Shown here in pieces: positions 55,301 to 64,000 of a DNA stretch of 64,000 bases; position 1 is the first letter of the stretch, and each line of letters begins with the position of its first letter. The notes under the pieces are model-generated. The model was not told the origin of the DNA. It saw nothing but the letters and a program-made list of their open reading frames with translations, and searched no databases. The DNA is from Diadophis punctatus similis. Its lineage: Eukaryota > Chordata > Lepidosauria > Squamata > Dipsadidae. The position numbers were made by a program, and so were the translations under genes. Location of the stretch: contig JALIGW010000002.1 of assembly GCA_023053685.1 (NCBI GenBank), positions 239,473,177 through 239,537,176 on the forward strand, written 5' to 3'.

Positions 55301-58300
55301 AAATTCAAAGCCCAACAGAGGGCATAAAACCCAAGCACTCTCAGCATCTGTGCCCTTTTTTTGCCCAGAACCTCAAAACCATGTGATCCTGTCCACCATT
55401 AAACCATCTTTCCGAGCAGCCTTCATATTTTCCAGTGTCTTTCTCCCCACTTGGAACTGAACCCAGATGGACATTTCTTTCCAACACTAACATTTTGCAG
55501 ACTTTACTCTCACTAGAGCAAGAAGGCTCAAGCCTAACTCAGTTCTTTCTAATCACATATCTCTTCCTCACCCAGTGTCAGGCAATAATTCATGTCATGC
55601 AATTTCTAACTTTTAAGAGAAATGGCGTGAATAGCAATTTAAAATAATGAAAAGTGTGATGAAGATGAAGGATATGAAAGGGCATCTCCCTGGTAATGCT
55701 AAACCATCAATGATCCCCTATCTTTTAACATTCTACTCCCAGTTTAACCATCAAGGTCATGTCTTAACACTCACTAGGCAAAAATATATGTTTCTTAGAA
55801 AGGTATAAGTTGCTAAACTGCCTATCAAAATGGAAAATGTTGGGATAAGTCAGGGGTCAGCAACCTGTGGCTCTGGAGCCGCATGTGGCTCTTTCATCCC
55901 TCTGCTGTGGCTCCCTGTCATCAGTAAGCTCCACAATTGATAGGGCTTTCAGTTAGGATAGGTAGAGGAAAAAGGACGCCGTGCTAGGAGGAGACTCTAT
56001 GGTGGGGGAAACCGGACTTCCGGTTGGCTCCAGAATTGAACGGGGGACTTCCAGTTAGGGCCTTTGCGGCTCTTTGAGTGTTTAAGGTTGCTGACCCCTG
56101 GGATAAGTGGTCTTCCCAGAAAGAAAAGTTTGCCCCTTTCCTCTGGTGCCACCCACCTTCCATGGCGGAGATGGTCCCTTCTGCACAGGGAAGACAGTTG
56201 TAGCAGCAGATGGGCTTCCCTTCCTGAGGCACCTTCATGAATCCGGGATGGCAGCTTTCCACACACCTGGAAGGAGGCAGGGGCTGAAAAAAGGAAGACC
56301 ATCCAGAAAATGAGCTATGAGGTGGCACAGTATTTAGAGTGCAGAACTGCAAGCTACTTCAGTTGACTGCTAGCTGAAGTTTGGCGGTTCAAATCTTACC
56401 GGCTCAAGGTTGATGCAGTCTTCCATCCTTCCGAGGTGGGTAAAATGAGGACCCAGATTGTTGGGGGCAATATGCTGACTCTGTAAACCGCTTAGAGAGG
56501 GCTGTAAAAGCACTGTAAAGCGGTATATAAGTCTAAAGTGCTAAGTGCTAATTTCCAGAAAGGAGGAAAAAGGAAAGAGGTGGATGATACCTAGTTCAAG
56601 GTTTAGCTTTGCAAAATGGAAGTCTTTTTCCCAAGGAGCTGCTGATATAGTTCTACAGAGGAATTATTGAGTCTGTCATCTGCATCTCTATAACTGTTTG
56701 GTTCGGTTCTGCAACCCAACAAGACAGACACAGACTTCAGAGGATAATCAGAACTGCAGAAAAAACAATTGCTGCCAACCTGCCTTCCCTTGAAGACCTG
56801 TATACTGCACGAGTCAAAAAGAGGGCCATGAAAATATTTACTGACCCCTTGCATCCTGGACATAAATTGTTTCAACTCCTACCCTCAAAACGTCGCTATA
56901 GAGCACTGCACACCAAGACAACTAGACACAAGAACAGTTTTTTCTCGAACGCCATCACTCTGCTAAACAAATAATTCCCTCAGCACTGTCAAACTATTCA
57001 CTAAGGCTGCATTACTATTACTATTAGTCTTTTCATCGTTCCTATCACCCATCTCCCACTTATGACTGTATGACTGTAACTTGTTGCTTGTATCCTTATG
57101 ATTTATATTAATATTGATTGTTTCCTGATTGCTTATTTGTACCTTATGACAATCATTAAGTGTTGTACCTCATGATTCTTGACAAATATATCTTTTCTTT
57201 TATGTACACTGAGAGCATATGCACCAAAGACAAATTCCTTGTGTGTCCAATCACACTTGGCCAATAAAGAATTCTATTCTATTCTATTCTATTCTATTCT
57301 ATTCTATTCTATTCTATTCTATTCTATTCTATTCTATTCTATTCTATATAAAGAGATCAACAATCTACTTGTTGCATGTGGTTTCCCGTTTCTTCTTTCT
57401 TCCATTTTTAATTTAGGTTCTAAATTTACATATTAAATTGCTCGAGATAAAGTTTAATGAATGTTATTTCCCGTTTGGGGAAATGAACTCAAACCATCCC
57501 TGTCTCAGACCTTCTTACCTTAACAGAAGGCTAGTGAATGCTGTAGTTCCCTTAAATCAATGGCCCACAACTTTTCAGGCTTTGTGGACTGAAGGTGGTG
57601 GTTGGGGGGGTGGGGAGAGAGGGGATGGTTCTGCACAAGCAGCAAAGGCAAGTGCACTCATGTGTTGTCAATATTAATATTGATTGTTTCCTGATTGCTT
57701 ACTTGAACCCTATGACAACCATTCTTGACAAATGTATCTTTTCTTTTATGTACACTGAGAGCATATGCACCAAAGACAAATTCCTTGTGTGTCCAATCAC
57801 ACTTGGCCAATAAAGAATTCTATTCTATTCTATTCTATTCTATTCTATTCTATTCTATTCTATTCTATTCTATTCTATTCTATTCTATTCTATTCTATTC
57901 TATTCTATTCTATTCTATTCTATTCTATTCTATTCTATTGTCTCCAATTTGGGTCTGATCCTGGTGCTGAGACCAATGAAGGACACCAGACATGAGGTGC
58001 AGGTTTTGTCTCCTTTTATTGAAGCACTCCATTGAAAAGGGGTCCTGGCCAAAATGCCAAGGAACCCGAACCATAGACAGTCTCCACAATTACAGGCTTC
58101 CCGGTCTCCTTTCATGTGCATGCCATAATCTTGTTTTGCTTTAGCAGCAGCCCATCATGTGCACACAACTGCATTTTCTCAAGTGGTGGGCCCACCACTT
58201 ATGCGGCCCGGTTCTGAATGTGCTGTGGCATGGTACTGGGTCATGGCCCGGCGGTTGGAAACCTCTGTCTTAAATGGTTGATATATTTTTGGTATCTAAT

Positions 58301-61300
58301 CCAAACAGCTCGACACAATGGTCAGATCTGGGAGATTCTATTCTATACCCTACAATGAATGTCTCTGCATTTGCGGAGTGGCAGAGGTAGAAGACCTGGC
58401 TCACATCCTATTTGACTGTTGCCTGCATAAGAGGGTAAGAGACAGGTACCTCAGTCTATCTACCAAACAAATGACCCATTGGGATTCTCATATCAAAGCA
58501 ACTTACCTTATGTGAGGCCAGAATCGGAAAATAACATTTAACACAGCACAGTACTTAAGCAAAATGGTTCAGTTGAGATCTGCATATGTGGGACTGATTG
58601 GAGTAGATTGCAGGGATGACACCGAAATATAATTTTATCATATTTTATCTATATCTTAAATTATTGTATTCTATTCCAATTTCATTTTACACTGTATTTT
58701 ATTCCAATTAGCAATAGCAATAGCACTTAGACTTATATACCGCTTCATAGTGCTTTACAGCCCTCTCTAAGCGGTTTACAGAGTTCAGCATATTGCCCCC
58801 AACAATCTGGGTCCTCATTTTACCGACCTCAGAAGGATGGAGGGCTAAGTCAACCTTGAGCCTGGTGAGATTTGAACAGCTGAACTGCTGAACTAGCAGT
58901 CAGCTTGAGTAGCCTGCAGTAGCTGCATTTAACCACTGCGCCACCTCGGCTCAGTTTCATTCAATTCTATTTTAAATTGTATATTATTCCAATTTCATTT
59001 TAAATTGTATTTTATCCAATTCCATTTTAAATTGTATTTTATCAAATTTTAGTAATAATTTGTTTCTGGAACTTTGCACTTTGATATGGCCCAAGAGCTA
59101 ATCAATAAATGAAGAAAGGTAATCAAAGCATTTGATGCCTCTATTGGAGAATAACAGATGACCGAAAGATTCAAATGAAGATATTCCCCACCTTGTTCAG
59201 CTCATCCATCTCTGCCACACCCTGTGGATTGACTACAAACTTGAAATCCAGGGATCCCTGTTTTTCTAGGTTGCCAAACATCACTCTGGTAAACGACCCA
59301 TTGTGAAACAGCCAAGTGACAATGTCCAGGTCTGCTGTCAGGTCTCCCTTCTCATCCAGATTCATTCCGTCTATAGATTTGTTATAAAACTCAGAGTTTT
59401 CAAGAAAAGGATGAAGCTAGAAGGGAAGTTAAAATGGGAATGTTTGAACATGATATCCAGACTAAAGTGGCAAGACACTTTATTTTGTAAGATGAGAGAG
59501 AAATGAAGGATTCAAATTCATTGTCCAGGCTTTTCCAGAAATGATTTATCATAATTCTTAACAACTGCTATTATATAAATTACTATCATATAAGAATTAG
59601 TAGGGTCTAGTGCAGGGGTGTCAAACTGAAGGTCTGGGGGCCAGATCTGGCCCATGGGGTGCTTAGATCTGGCCCACCTCGGAAACAGTAAACGACTGGC
59701 CCGCGGTGCCTCTGCCAGTGAAAGCGGAGCTCTCCTGAGCTCCGTTTTCGCTGACAGAAGGTTGCAGGAGGCCGTCACAGCCGAATACGGAGCTCGGGAG
59801 CCTGTTTTCGCTGGCAAAGTGCTCGGGCCACCACAGGCGCCCCTGACTCATGACATGAGTGACATCGAGCTGGCCACACCCACCTTGCCCCCCCAAGTTC
59901 AAACACAACCCTGATGCGGCCCTGAATGAAATTGAGTTTGACACCCCTGGTCTAGTGGTTAAGCTACCAGGCATAGAAACCAGGAGACTGTGAGTTCTAG
60001 TCCTGCCTTTGTCTGAATCTGTAAAGAAGATGGTGGGAGGTTTGTATGTTTTTTGTCTGGTCAATTTAGGAAGGCCGACTGAACAAACTCTATTACTACC
60101 TCTATTATTACTAAAAGAGGACTGGACAGTTGGAATTCAATTCATTTATTTATTTTTATTCTGAATAAATGATTTTTTCCCAGAATAACTGCCAATTTCT
60201 TCCAAATACAAAACAGGTTCTTGACGGCAGGAAAGGAGCATGTAACAGAAAACAAATACCTGCCAAGCCTTCAGCCATGGAGTTTCCAAGCTCTTACCAC
60301 CTCCCATCTTTGTCCTCTTGGATCTGGACATATAGACTGCATGTAAGGCCCGGGCCACAGCCCAGATGGTCTTGTAATTGAAAAGGTTCTCTAGATACAG
60401 GATCCAACCCATCTCCTCCTGGGACGGAGCCTGCAGTTCTCCTCTCTCTCGGCACCGTCTCCAGATTTTCACAGAAAAGGCATCCTCAGTGTAGGAGCAC
60501 AGAAAGGATTTCTCTGCAAAATGTCTCATGGAAAAATAAAACTGCCTATAATCACCATCCTTGGACATTTGATTTGTCTTCAAAAGAAAGGAAAGAACGT
60601 TAGGAAGGAATCGGAAAGGGGATCTCTGCTCTGTGAAATAAACGGTTAGATCCCAGAGCTCTGTTGCTATCAAGACTTTTCCTGCAACGCGTTCCTTCAT
60701 GTTTTCGTGGGCCAGGTATAGGATGGCTATTCCTACGCTGATCGAATCCATCTCTGCAGCATACAGAAAAACATTCACTCCTCTCCAGTTGTGATATAGG
60801 TGAAAATATAGAGAGAAATGAAAAATACTTTTCGAAAAGGTATGTGATATAACCGGACAAATGCCATTTCTGATCAGTGCGGAAGTCAATGTTGTGATGA
60901 ATTTCTGCCCCTGGTCAGAATCCGGAGCAATCAGACCGACCAAAGTCCACTTGAAATGGAGGAGAAGTTTGACTATCCCTGAATACTGGAATCCTTTAGC
61001 AGGGAGCATTGGGTAGAAGAAAGGAAAGCCAGTTTTATCTCTCAGAATCTTAGTAACAAAATTGTAACTAATCTAAAAAGTAAGGAAAAGGAGTTAGGGC
61101 CAGATCTATCTTCGAGACCGCCTTCTACCACATACCTCCCAGCGACCGGTAAGATCCCACAGGGTTGATTTCTTCGGGTCCTGTCAGCTAAACAGTGTCG
61201 GCTGGCGGGCCCATGGGGAAGAGCCTTCTCTGTGGCTGCCCCGGCTCTCTGGAATCAGCTACCTCCCAAGAGCCGCACTACCCCCATCTTATTGGCCTTC

Positions 61301-62434
61301 CGGAAAGCCGTAAAGACCTGGCTTTTCCAACAGGCCTGGGGCCATTGACCTTTGGCGATGACTAGCGAGGTCGGCCCATGAATGTATGGATGGCTGAAAT
61401 TATTTTAAACTGAAAATGTGTTTTTAATCTGTTTTTTAAAAATGTCTTTATATTGATTTATGTTTGTTCCTGTTGTGAGCCGCCCAGAGTCCCTAGGGAG
61501 TTGGGCGGCATAGAAATATAAATAAATAAATAAAATAAATAAATTTTACCAAAGAGGACTAAAACCAGAGTTGGTATTCAGCCAGTTCGGACCGGTTCAG
61601 GAGAACCGGTAGCAGCAACTTGCAGGTGGGCCCGCCTGGATGTAATGCCATCCTATTTAGCCATGTTTTTGAGGCCGGGCGCATGCATGGAAGGCGTGTG
61701 CGTGAGCAAATTGTATGCACGGAAGGCTGTGCGCATGCGGTGTAGGTGGCGCATGTGAGTGGAACATGTGTGTGCGTGCGCACGCTCACCATTGTGAACC
61801 GGTAGGCTAAAATGTAAGGTAACAATTCTGTCTCTAGTGAAGGGTTAGTTCCACTCCTTGCAGTGGGTACTTCTCTACTCATCCATTGCTTCATGCATTG
61901 CTCTTTCCTGATTTGCTGCTAGAAAGGTGATTTCTTTTAATCACAGAAGATGCCAAATCTAGACTGGGACCATGGATAGAGGGGATATGTTTGTTTTTCC
62001 CCTCCCTCCCTCCCTTTGGACAACCCAAACCATCAATGTTAGGGCCTATCATTTCAATAATAAATATTTGAAGTTCATTTATAAGAGAGGTCCTCCGATT
62101 GAAAGTGCCTGACTGAAAACTCTTTTCTCAGCAAAGAGTCACCTGTGGGATTTTGTAGGTGCCCAACATGGATGATATCTGGATGGAGAAGCCAGCTTCA
62201 GCCCCTTCAAGAACAGCCACTGTGTATCTCTGCCTCCCACAACTGTAGTTGGGGACATTGGCTTCCCCGTCTGAAAGCAGGTCCAGCAAAGCATCCGAGG
62301 TCTTTCTTGAATCAAAATAATTTTCATAGATATTGTAACCCAGGGTGATGTTGGGTAAGATATGAGATTCTTGGTTGATCTCCTGGATGGCAAAAAGGAA
62401 GGATAGCATTTTCCAGTATTGTGCCCCTAATATG
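51484..62434 (-). CDS. V2R gene D, exons 2-6, apparently intact (5' end off window)
   Basis: This is a vomeronasal type-2 receptor gene on the minus strand. Exons are 2 (62143-62434), 3 (60260-61072), 4 (59192-59416), 5 (56157-56283) and 6 (51484-52379). All introns are GT-AG with family phases, and 2353 nt are open to TAA. The product is a family C GPCR: Venus-flytrap ectodomain (exons 2-4), nine-cysteine linker (exon 5 and start of 6), 7-TM domain (exon 6), short cytoplasmic tail. By family knowledge it sits in vomeronasal neuron microvilli and binds peptide or protein cues. Sequence near 63950-64000 matches gene A intron 1 at a point ~175 bp before its exon 1, so exon 1 should begin just past the right edge. 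Introns carry several MITEs but no exon is damaged. It is the only V2R here without a visible lesion. Confidence 0.93.
52380..52852. other. Gene D intron 5, part next to exon 6
   Basis: The first ~100 bp resemble gene B intron 5 at the same place. No other feature before the SPIN-like MITE. Confidence 0.6.
52853..53109. mobile_element. SPIN-like hAT MITE with perfect 8-bp TSD and palindrome
   Basis: CAGTGGTTCTCAACCTTCC at the left and AGGTTGAGAACTGCTG at the right are the ends of the SPIN group of hAT elements. CACTACTG flanks both sides (52845-52852, 53110-53117). A perfect 32-bp inverted repeat lies inside (52948-52979, 52994-53025; 14-bp loop). Confidence 0.9.
53118..53482. other. Gene D intron 5, unassigned
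   Basis: No repeat or exon recognised. A short frame (53200-53380) has no known domain. Confidence 0.45.
53483..53704. mobile_element. Truncated MITE (family of 14502-15019)
   Basis: ACCATATTTTTTGGAGTATA and GGTGCTAACGATCTTC units. The right end is cut off by the CR1. Confidence 0.65.
53706..54930 (+). mobile_element. CR1 LINE, longest copy, RT catalytic region to tail
   Basis: Contains the RT core ([36 protein letters not shown] catalytic box in [11 protein letters not shown]), then the ORF2 C-terminus (54100-54798) and the CR1 tail. A TAG after EDRLKI (~54055) and a TAA after FWSPQ (~54400) make it inactive. It is 5'-truncated. Confidence 0.95.
54990..55480. repeat. LTR-like interspersed repeat (reverse of 36597-37460)
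   Basis: Extended reverse-complement match to gene C intron 4. It includes CCAATCAGAACAC, GGCATAAAACCC (TATA-like) and CACTCTCAGCATCTG, suggestive of an LTR promoter, but ends are not defined. Confidence 0.55.
55851..56100. mobile_element. hAT MITE with perfect 8-bp TSD
   Basis: 250 bp, CAGGGGTCAGCAACCT and AGGTTGCTGACCCCTG ends. GGATAAGT flanks both sides (55843-55850, 56101-56108). It lies only ~50 bp inside intron 5 of gene D. Confidence 0.92.
56157..56283 (-). CDS. V2R gene D exon 5 (nine-cysteine linker)
   Basis: 127 nt, open: [49 protein letters not shown] acceptor, GTGGGT donor. Six of nine linker cysteines. Confidence 0.95.
56318..56556 (+). mobile_element. tRNA-derived SINE
   Basis: GAGGTGGCACAGTATTTAGA head, GTTCAAATCTTACCGGCTC B-box, GGACCCAGATTGTTGGGGGC body. 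Confidence 0.85.
56640..57345 (+). mobile_element. LINE ORF2 C-terminus with (ATTCT)15 tail
   Basis: The translation shows [40 protein letters not shown] and [13 protein letters not shown], the conserved end of a vertebrate LINE ORF2. The tail is CACTTGGCCAATAAAGA and 15 pure ATTCT units (57271-57345). It is the same tail as at 4270 and 57722. Confidence 0.88.
57346..57690. other. Gene D intron 4, unassigned
   Basis: 57420-57530 resembles the part of gene B intron 4 near 14400-14500 (GGGGAAATGAACTC). 57560-57660 looks like a hAT scrap (CAACTTTTCAGGCTTTGTGG). Confidence 0.5.
57691..57936 (+). mobile_element. LINE tail with (ATTCT)24 array
   Basis: Second copy of the tail 0.5 kb from the first, with a 120-bp pure ATTCT array (57817-57936). 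Confidence 0.88.
57937..58289. other. Gene D intron 4, transposon scraps
   Basis: 58170-58270 carries a hAT-type end (GGCCCGGCGGTTGGAAACCT). 57940-58165 is unassigned. Confidence 0.45.
58290..58700 (+). mobile_element. Unassigned LINE remnant with zinc-binding motif
   Basis: Frame 58318-58515 includes [20 protein letters not shown], resembling the zinc-binding region C-terminal to some LINE RTs. Stops follow. Confidence 0.55.
58703..58955 (-). mobile_element. tRNA-derived SINE (reverse)
   Basis: GAGGTGGCGCAGTGGTTAAA on the minus strand with the same body as 37078, and AATAGCAATAGC at its tail. Confidence 0.88.
59192..59416 (-). CDS. V2R gene D exon 4
   Basis: 225 nt, open: [65 protein letters not shown] donor. 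Confidence 0.95.
59613..59949. mobile_element. hAT MITE with perfect 8-bp TSD
   Basis: 337 bp, CAGGGGTGTCAAACT and AGTTTGACACCCCTG perfect 15-bp ends. GTCTAGTG flanks both sides (59605-59612, 59950-59957). In gene D intron 3. Confidence 0.93.
60260..61072 (-). CDS. V2R gene D exon 3
   Basis: 813 nt, open: [96 protein letters not shown] acceptor, GTATTT donor. Confidence 0.95.
61097..61545 (+). mobile_element. L2/CR1-clade LINE 3' end
   Basis: RT C-terminal scrap (CGGCTCTCTGGAATCAGCTA; CTTCCGGAAAGCCGTAAAGA) and GGGCGGCATAGAAATA with an AAATAAAT tail. Gene D intron 2. Confidence 0.85.
61563..61807. mobile_element. hAT-like MITE
   Basis: AGAGTTGGTATTCAGCCAGT left end, CCTATTTAGCCATGTTTTTG interior as at 49738, GTGAACCGGTAGG near the right. 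Confidence 0.65.
62143..62434 (-). CDS. V2R gene D exon 2
   Basis: 292 nt, open: [20 protein letters not shown], the NIT sequon, [32 protein letters not shown] donor. Phase 2 in, 0 out. Confidence 0.95.
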
Positions 62435-63072
62435 CTGCAAGATAATGCAAGATAATCAATGAAAAGAACATTTGCAAGGATAATTTATTGAACATACGGT
62501 AATCAATGACAAAAATGTTAATTTAATCTCTTCCCCTCCCCAAAAAACTACTTCTAATCTACTTAAGCCCAGGAATTCTTCTCAATGGATTAGAGCAGGG
62601 GTGGCCAAACTATGGTTCTTTGAGGACCTGTAGACTTCAACTCCAAGAATTCCTGAGCTAGCCATGCATGCAGATCTGGGGGTTGGACTAGACCTCCAAG
62701 GTCCCTTCCAACTCCTGTTCTGTTCTGTTCTGTTCTGTTCTATTCTCTATTCTTATATTTAACTTTTAGTTTAATTTATTGCCACTCCTCAGAATCAGTA
62801 TCCAGATATCTCGTTTATTTAATGGAACTCTGAGATTCTTTCAATTTATATTTGTTTTAAGATTGTCAGCAATTTAGATCTAAAATAATCTATTTATTAG
62901 GTTTGGCTCATTCTTGAGATTGTCCGTATCTTTGTAGTTGGTCTACGATTTCAGTCAGACTTTAAATATTCTCTCTTTTTCTCTCTAGTTAAGTTATCCA
63001 AGTTTTAATATTAGATCTGCTTGATCTATTTTTCCATACTAAATATTGAACAATTAGGTACATACTTGGACA

Positions 63073-63636
63073 CAAACCTTTGTGAATGCTCCAACACTGG
63101 AAGTTTTTAAGATGTTGGATAACCATTTGTCTGAAGTGGTGTAGGGTTTCCTGCCTAAGCAGGGGGTTAGACTAGAAGACCTCCAAGGCAGGGGTGGGTT
63201 TCACTTACCTTCGCCACCGGTTCGCATCGAGACGTTTCGTACATGCACTGTCGCTGTGCTCGAGCGTGCGTGCGCGTTCCCCCCATGCAATTCTGCTTCC
63301 GTGCATGCTCAGTAGCAGGATTCAGCCCGAAACACAGCTGAGGAGCTGATCAGCTGTGCTTCGGGCAAAGAAATAAAGGTGAGTATTAACCCGGGGGAGG
63401 GCGGGAGGGCTCTTTTTCAAGCCGGGGAAGAGGAGAAGCCATCCAAACACGGAAAAATTCACCAAAAATTCCCCAAAAAAGATGGCGGCGCCCACCGACT
63501 GGCACCGACTGAACTGGATCCATGATGCCATCATTGCGTCACCAGCGGGTCGCTAACAGTTTGGGTGATCTGGTCTGAACCGGGAGGAACCCACCCCTGC
63601 TTCAAGGTTCCTTCCAACTCTGTTATTATACAGTAT
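63073..63636 (+). mobile_element. CR1 3' end split by a MITE
   Basis: CR1 63073-63188 (LEVFKMLDNHLSEVV region) resumes at 63600 (CTTCAAGGTTCCTTCCAACT). The break is the MITE at 63189-63599. Confidence 0.9.
63189..63599. mobile_element. hAT-like MITE with 8-bp TSD
   Basis: 411 bp, CAGGGGTGGGTTTC and GGAACCCACCCCTG ends, with CCACCGGTTCGC inside. Flanks CTCCAAGG/CTTCAAGG (63181-63188, 63600-63607), one mismatch, cutting a CR1 tail. Confidence 0.9.
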
Positions 63637-64000
63637 AAAAAATTATCGGTTCCTGCATATTTGTATTTTGATGTTCACTGTCAGAGCCCTTTGACCAGAG
63701 ACATACTTTTCATTTAATTCATTATAGGATTAAGGTTCAAACTGGACCTTAAGAGACATAGTAACTGAGTGAAAGAATAAATATTGATCTGGAATTCTTT
63801 CATGTTATTTTTCAATGTACAAACCACAAACAGAAAGGTAAGGCTATTGCCATTTCAGTGCAGGGGAAAAACAAAACATAGCATTCCTACATTTTTGTGT
63901 ATAAATTGATCCTTTGTGATGGAAGGGAGGGGTGGAAAGGAATAAACTCCTTCTCCTCCCTATTGTCAGTCCACCTCTATCAAGGGAAGTGGCTGTTTGT

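Larger units (their letters stand above)
62435..64000. other. Gene D intron 1 (to window edge)
   Basis: Homologous to gene A intron 1 in several stretches (GATAATCAATGAAAAGAACA next to exon 2; GGAAGTGGCTGTTTG at the edge). It also holds a hAT scrap (62601-62670), a CR1 tail (62688-62755), and the split CR1/MITE below. Confidence 0.8.

Overview
The window is vertebrate nuclear DNA, most likely from an advanced snake (Colubroidea). It carries the six-exon vomeronasal type-2 receptor (V2R, family C GPCR) genes that squamates have expanded. It also carries a squamate repeat set: Sauria-type SINEs with BovB-like tails, CR1 LINEs whose 3' tails run into microsatellites, L1 pieces, and many hAT-like miniature elements. 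No complete non-V2R host gene is supported. Species and chromosome cannot be read from the sequence.

The backbone is four V2R paralogues. Gene A (minus strand, exons 3-1 at 2383-5463) continues off the left edge; its only nearby ATG is out of frame. Gene B (minus strand, 12391-21004) has all six exons and correct splice signals but a 2-nt deletion in exon 3. Gene C (plus strand, 26083-45189) has all six exons but a TGA in exon 2, a TGA in exon 6, and a 2.6-kb L1-type insertion in the 7-TM exon. Gene D (minus strand, exons 6-2 at 51484-62434) is open throughout what is visible and is the best candidate for a working receptor. Its exon 1 should lie about 0.15-0.2 kb past the right edge, judged by intron-1 similarity to gene A. 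B and C are head to head, C and D tail to tail, so C is inverted relative to the others. Exon lengths are nearly constant (exon 1 206-215, exon 2 292, exon 3 813, exon 4 225, exon 5 127, exon 6 896 nt), with phases 2/0/0/0/1 at introns 1-5.

Exons 1-4 encode a signal peptide plus the Venus-flytrap ligand-binding ectodomain. Exon 5 and the start of exon 6 encode the nine-cysteine linker. Exon 6 encodes the 7-TM domain. By family knowledge such receptors are expressed in vomeronasal sensory neurons and detect peptide or protein chemosignals.

Nearly everything else is mobile DNA. A-B interval: LINE 3' ends, an internally deleted Ty3/gypsy element with a LINE nested in its RT, and a ~490-bp polypyrimidine tract. 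B: introns with a TSD-flanked hAT-like MITE, a solo LTR and CR1s. B-C: L2-like LINE, Sauria SINEs and hAT MITEs. C: introns with CR1, L1 ORF2 remnants, two related solo LTRs with 5-bp TSDs, and SINEs. C-D: an unassigned LINE family, CR1, microsatellites and a fold-back element. D: introns with several hAT MITEs that have perfect 8-bp TSDs (one SPIN-like, with a 32-bp perfect palindrome), CR1 and (ATTCT)n-tailed LINEs.

The most notable objects are three. First, an ORF1-only L1 (HAL1-like) with intact ORF1, 14-bp TSD and poly(A) inside the gene C receptor exon. Second, a conserved block 0.25-0.44 kb upstream of the start codons of A, B and C that may be a shared V2R promoter element. Third, homology between the A and B upstream flanks that exposes filled and empty insertion sites. 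LINE and MITE limits are by eye and approximate unless a TSD is quoted.
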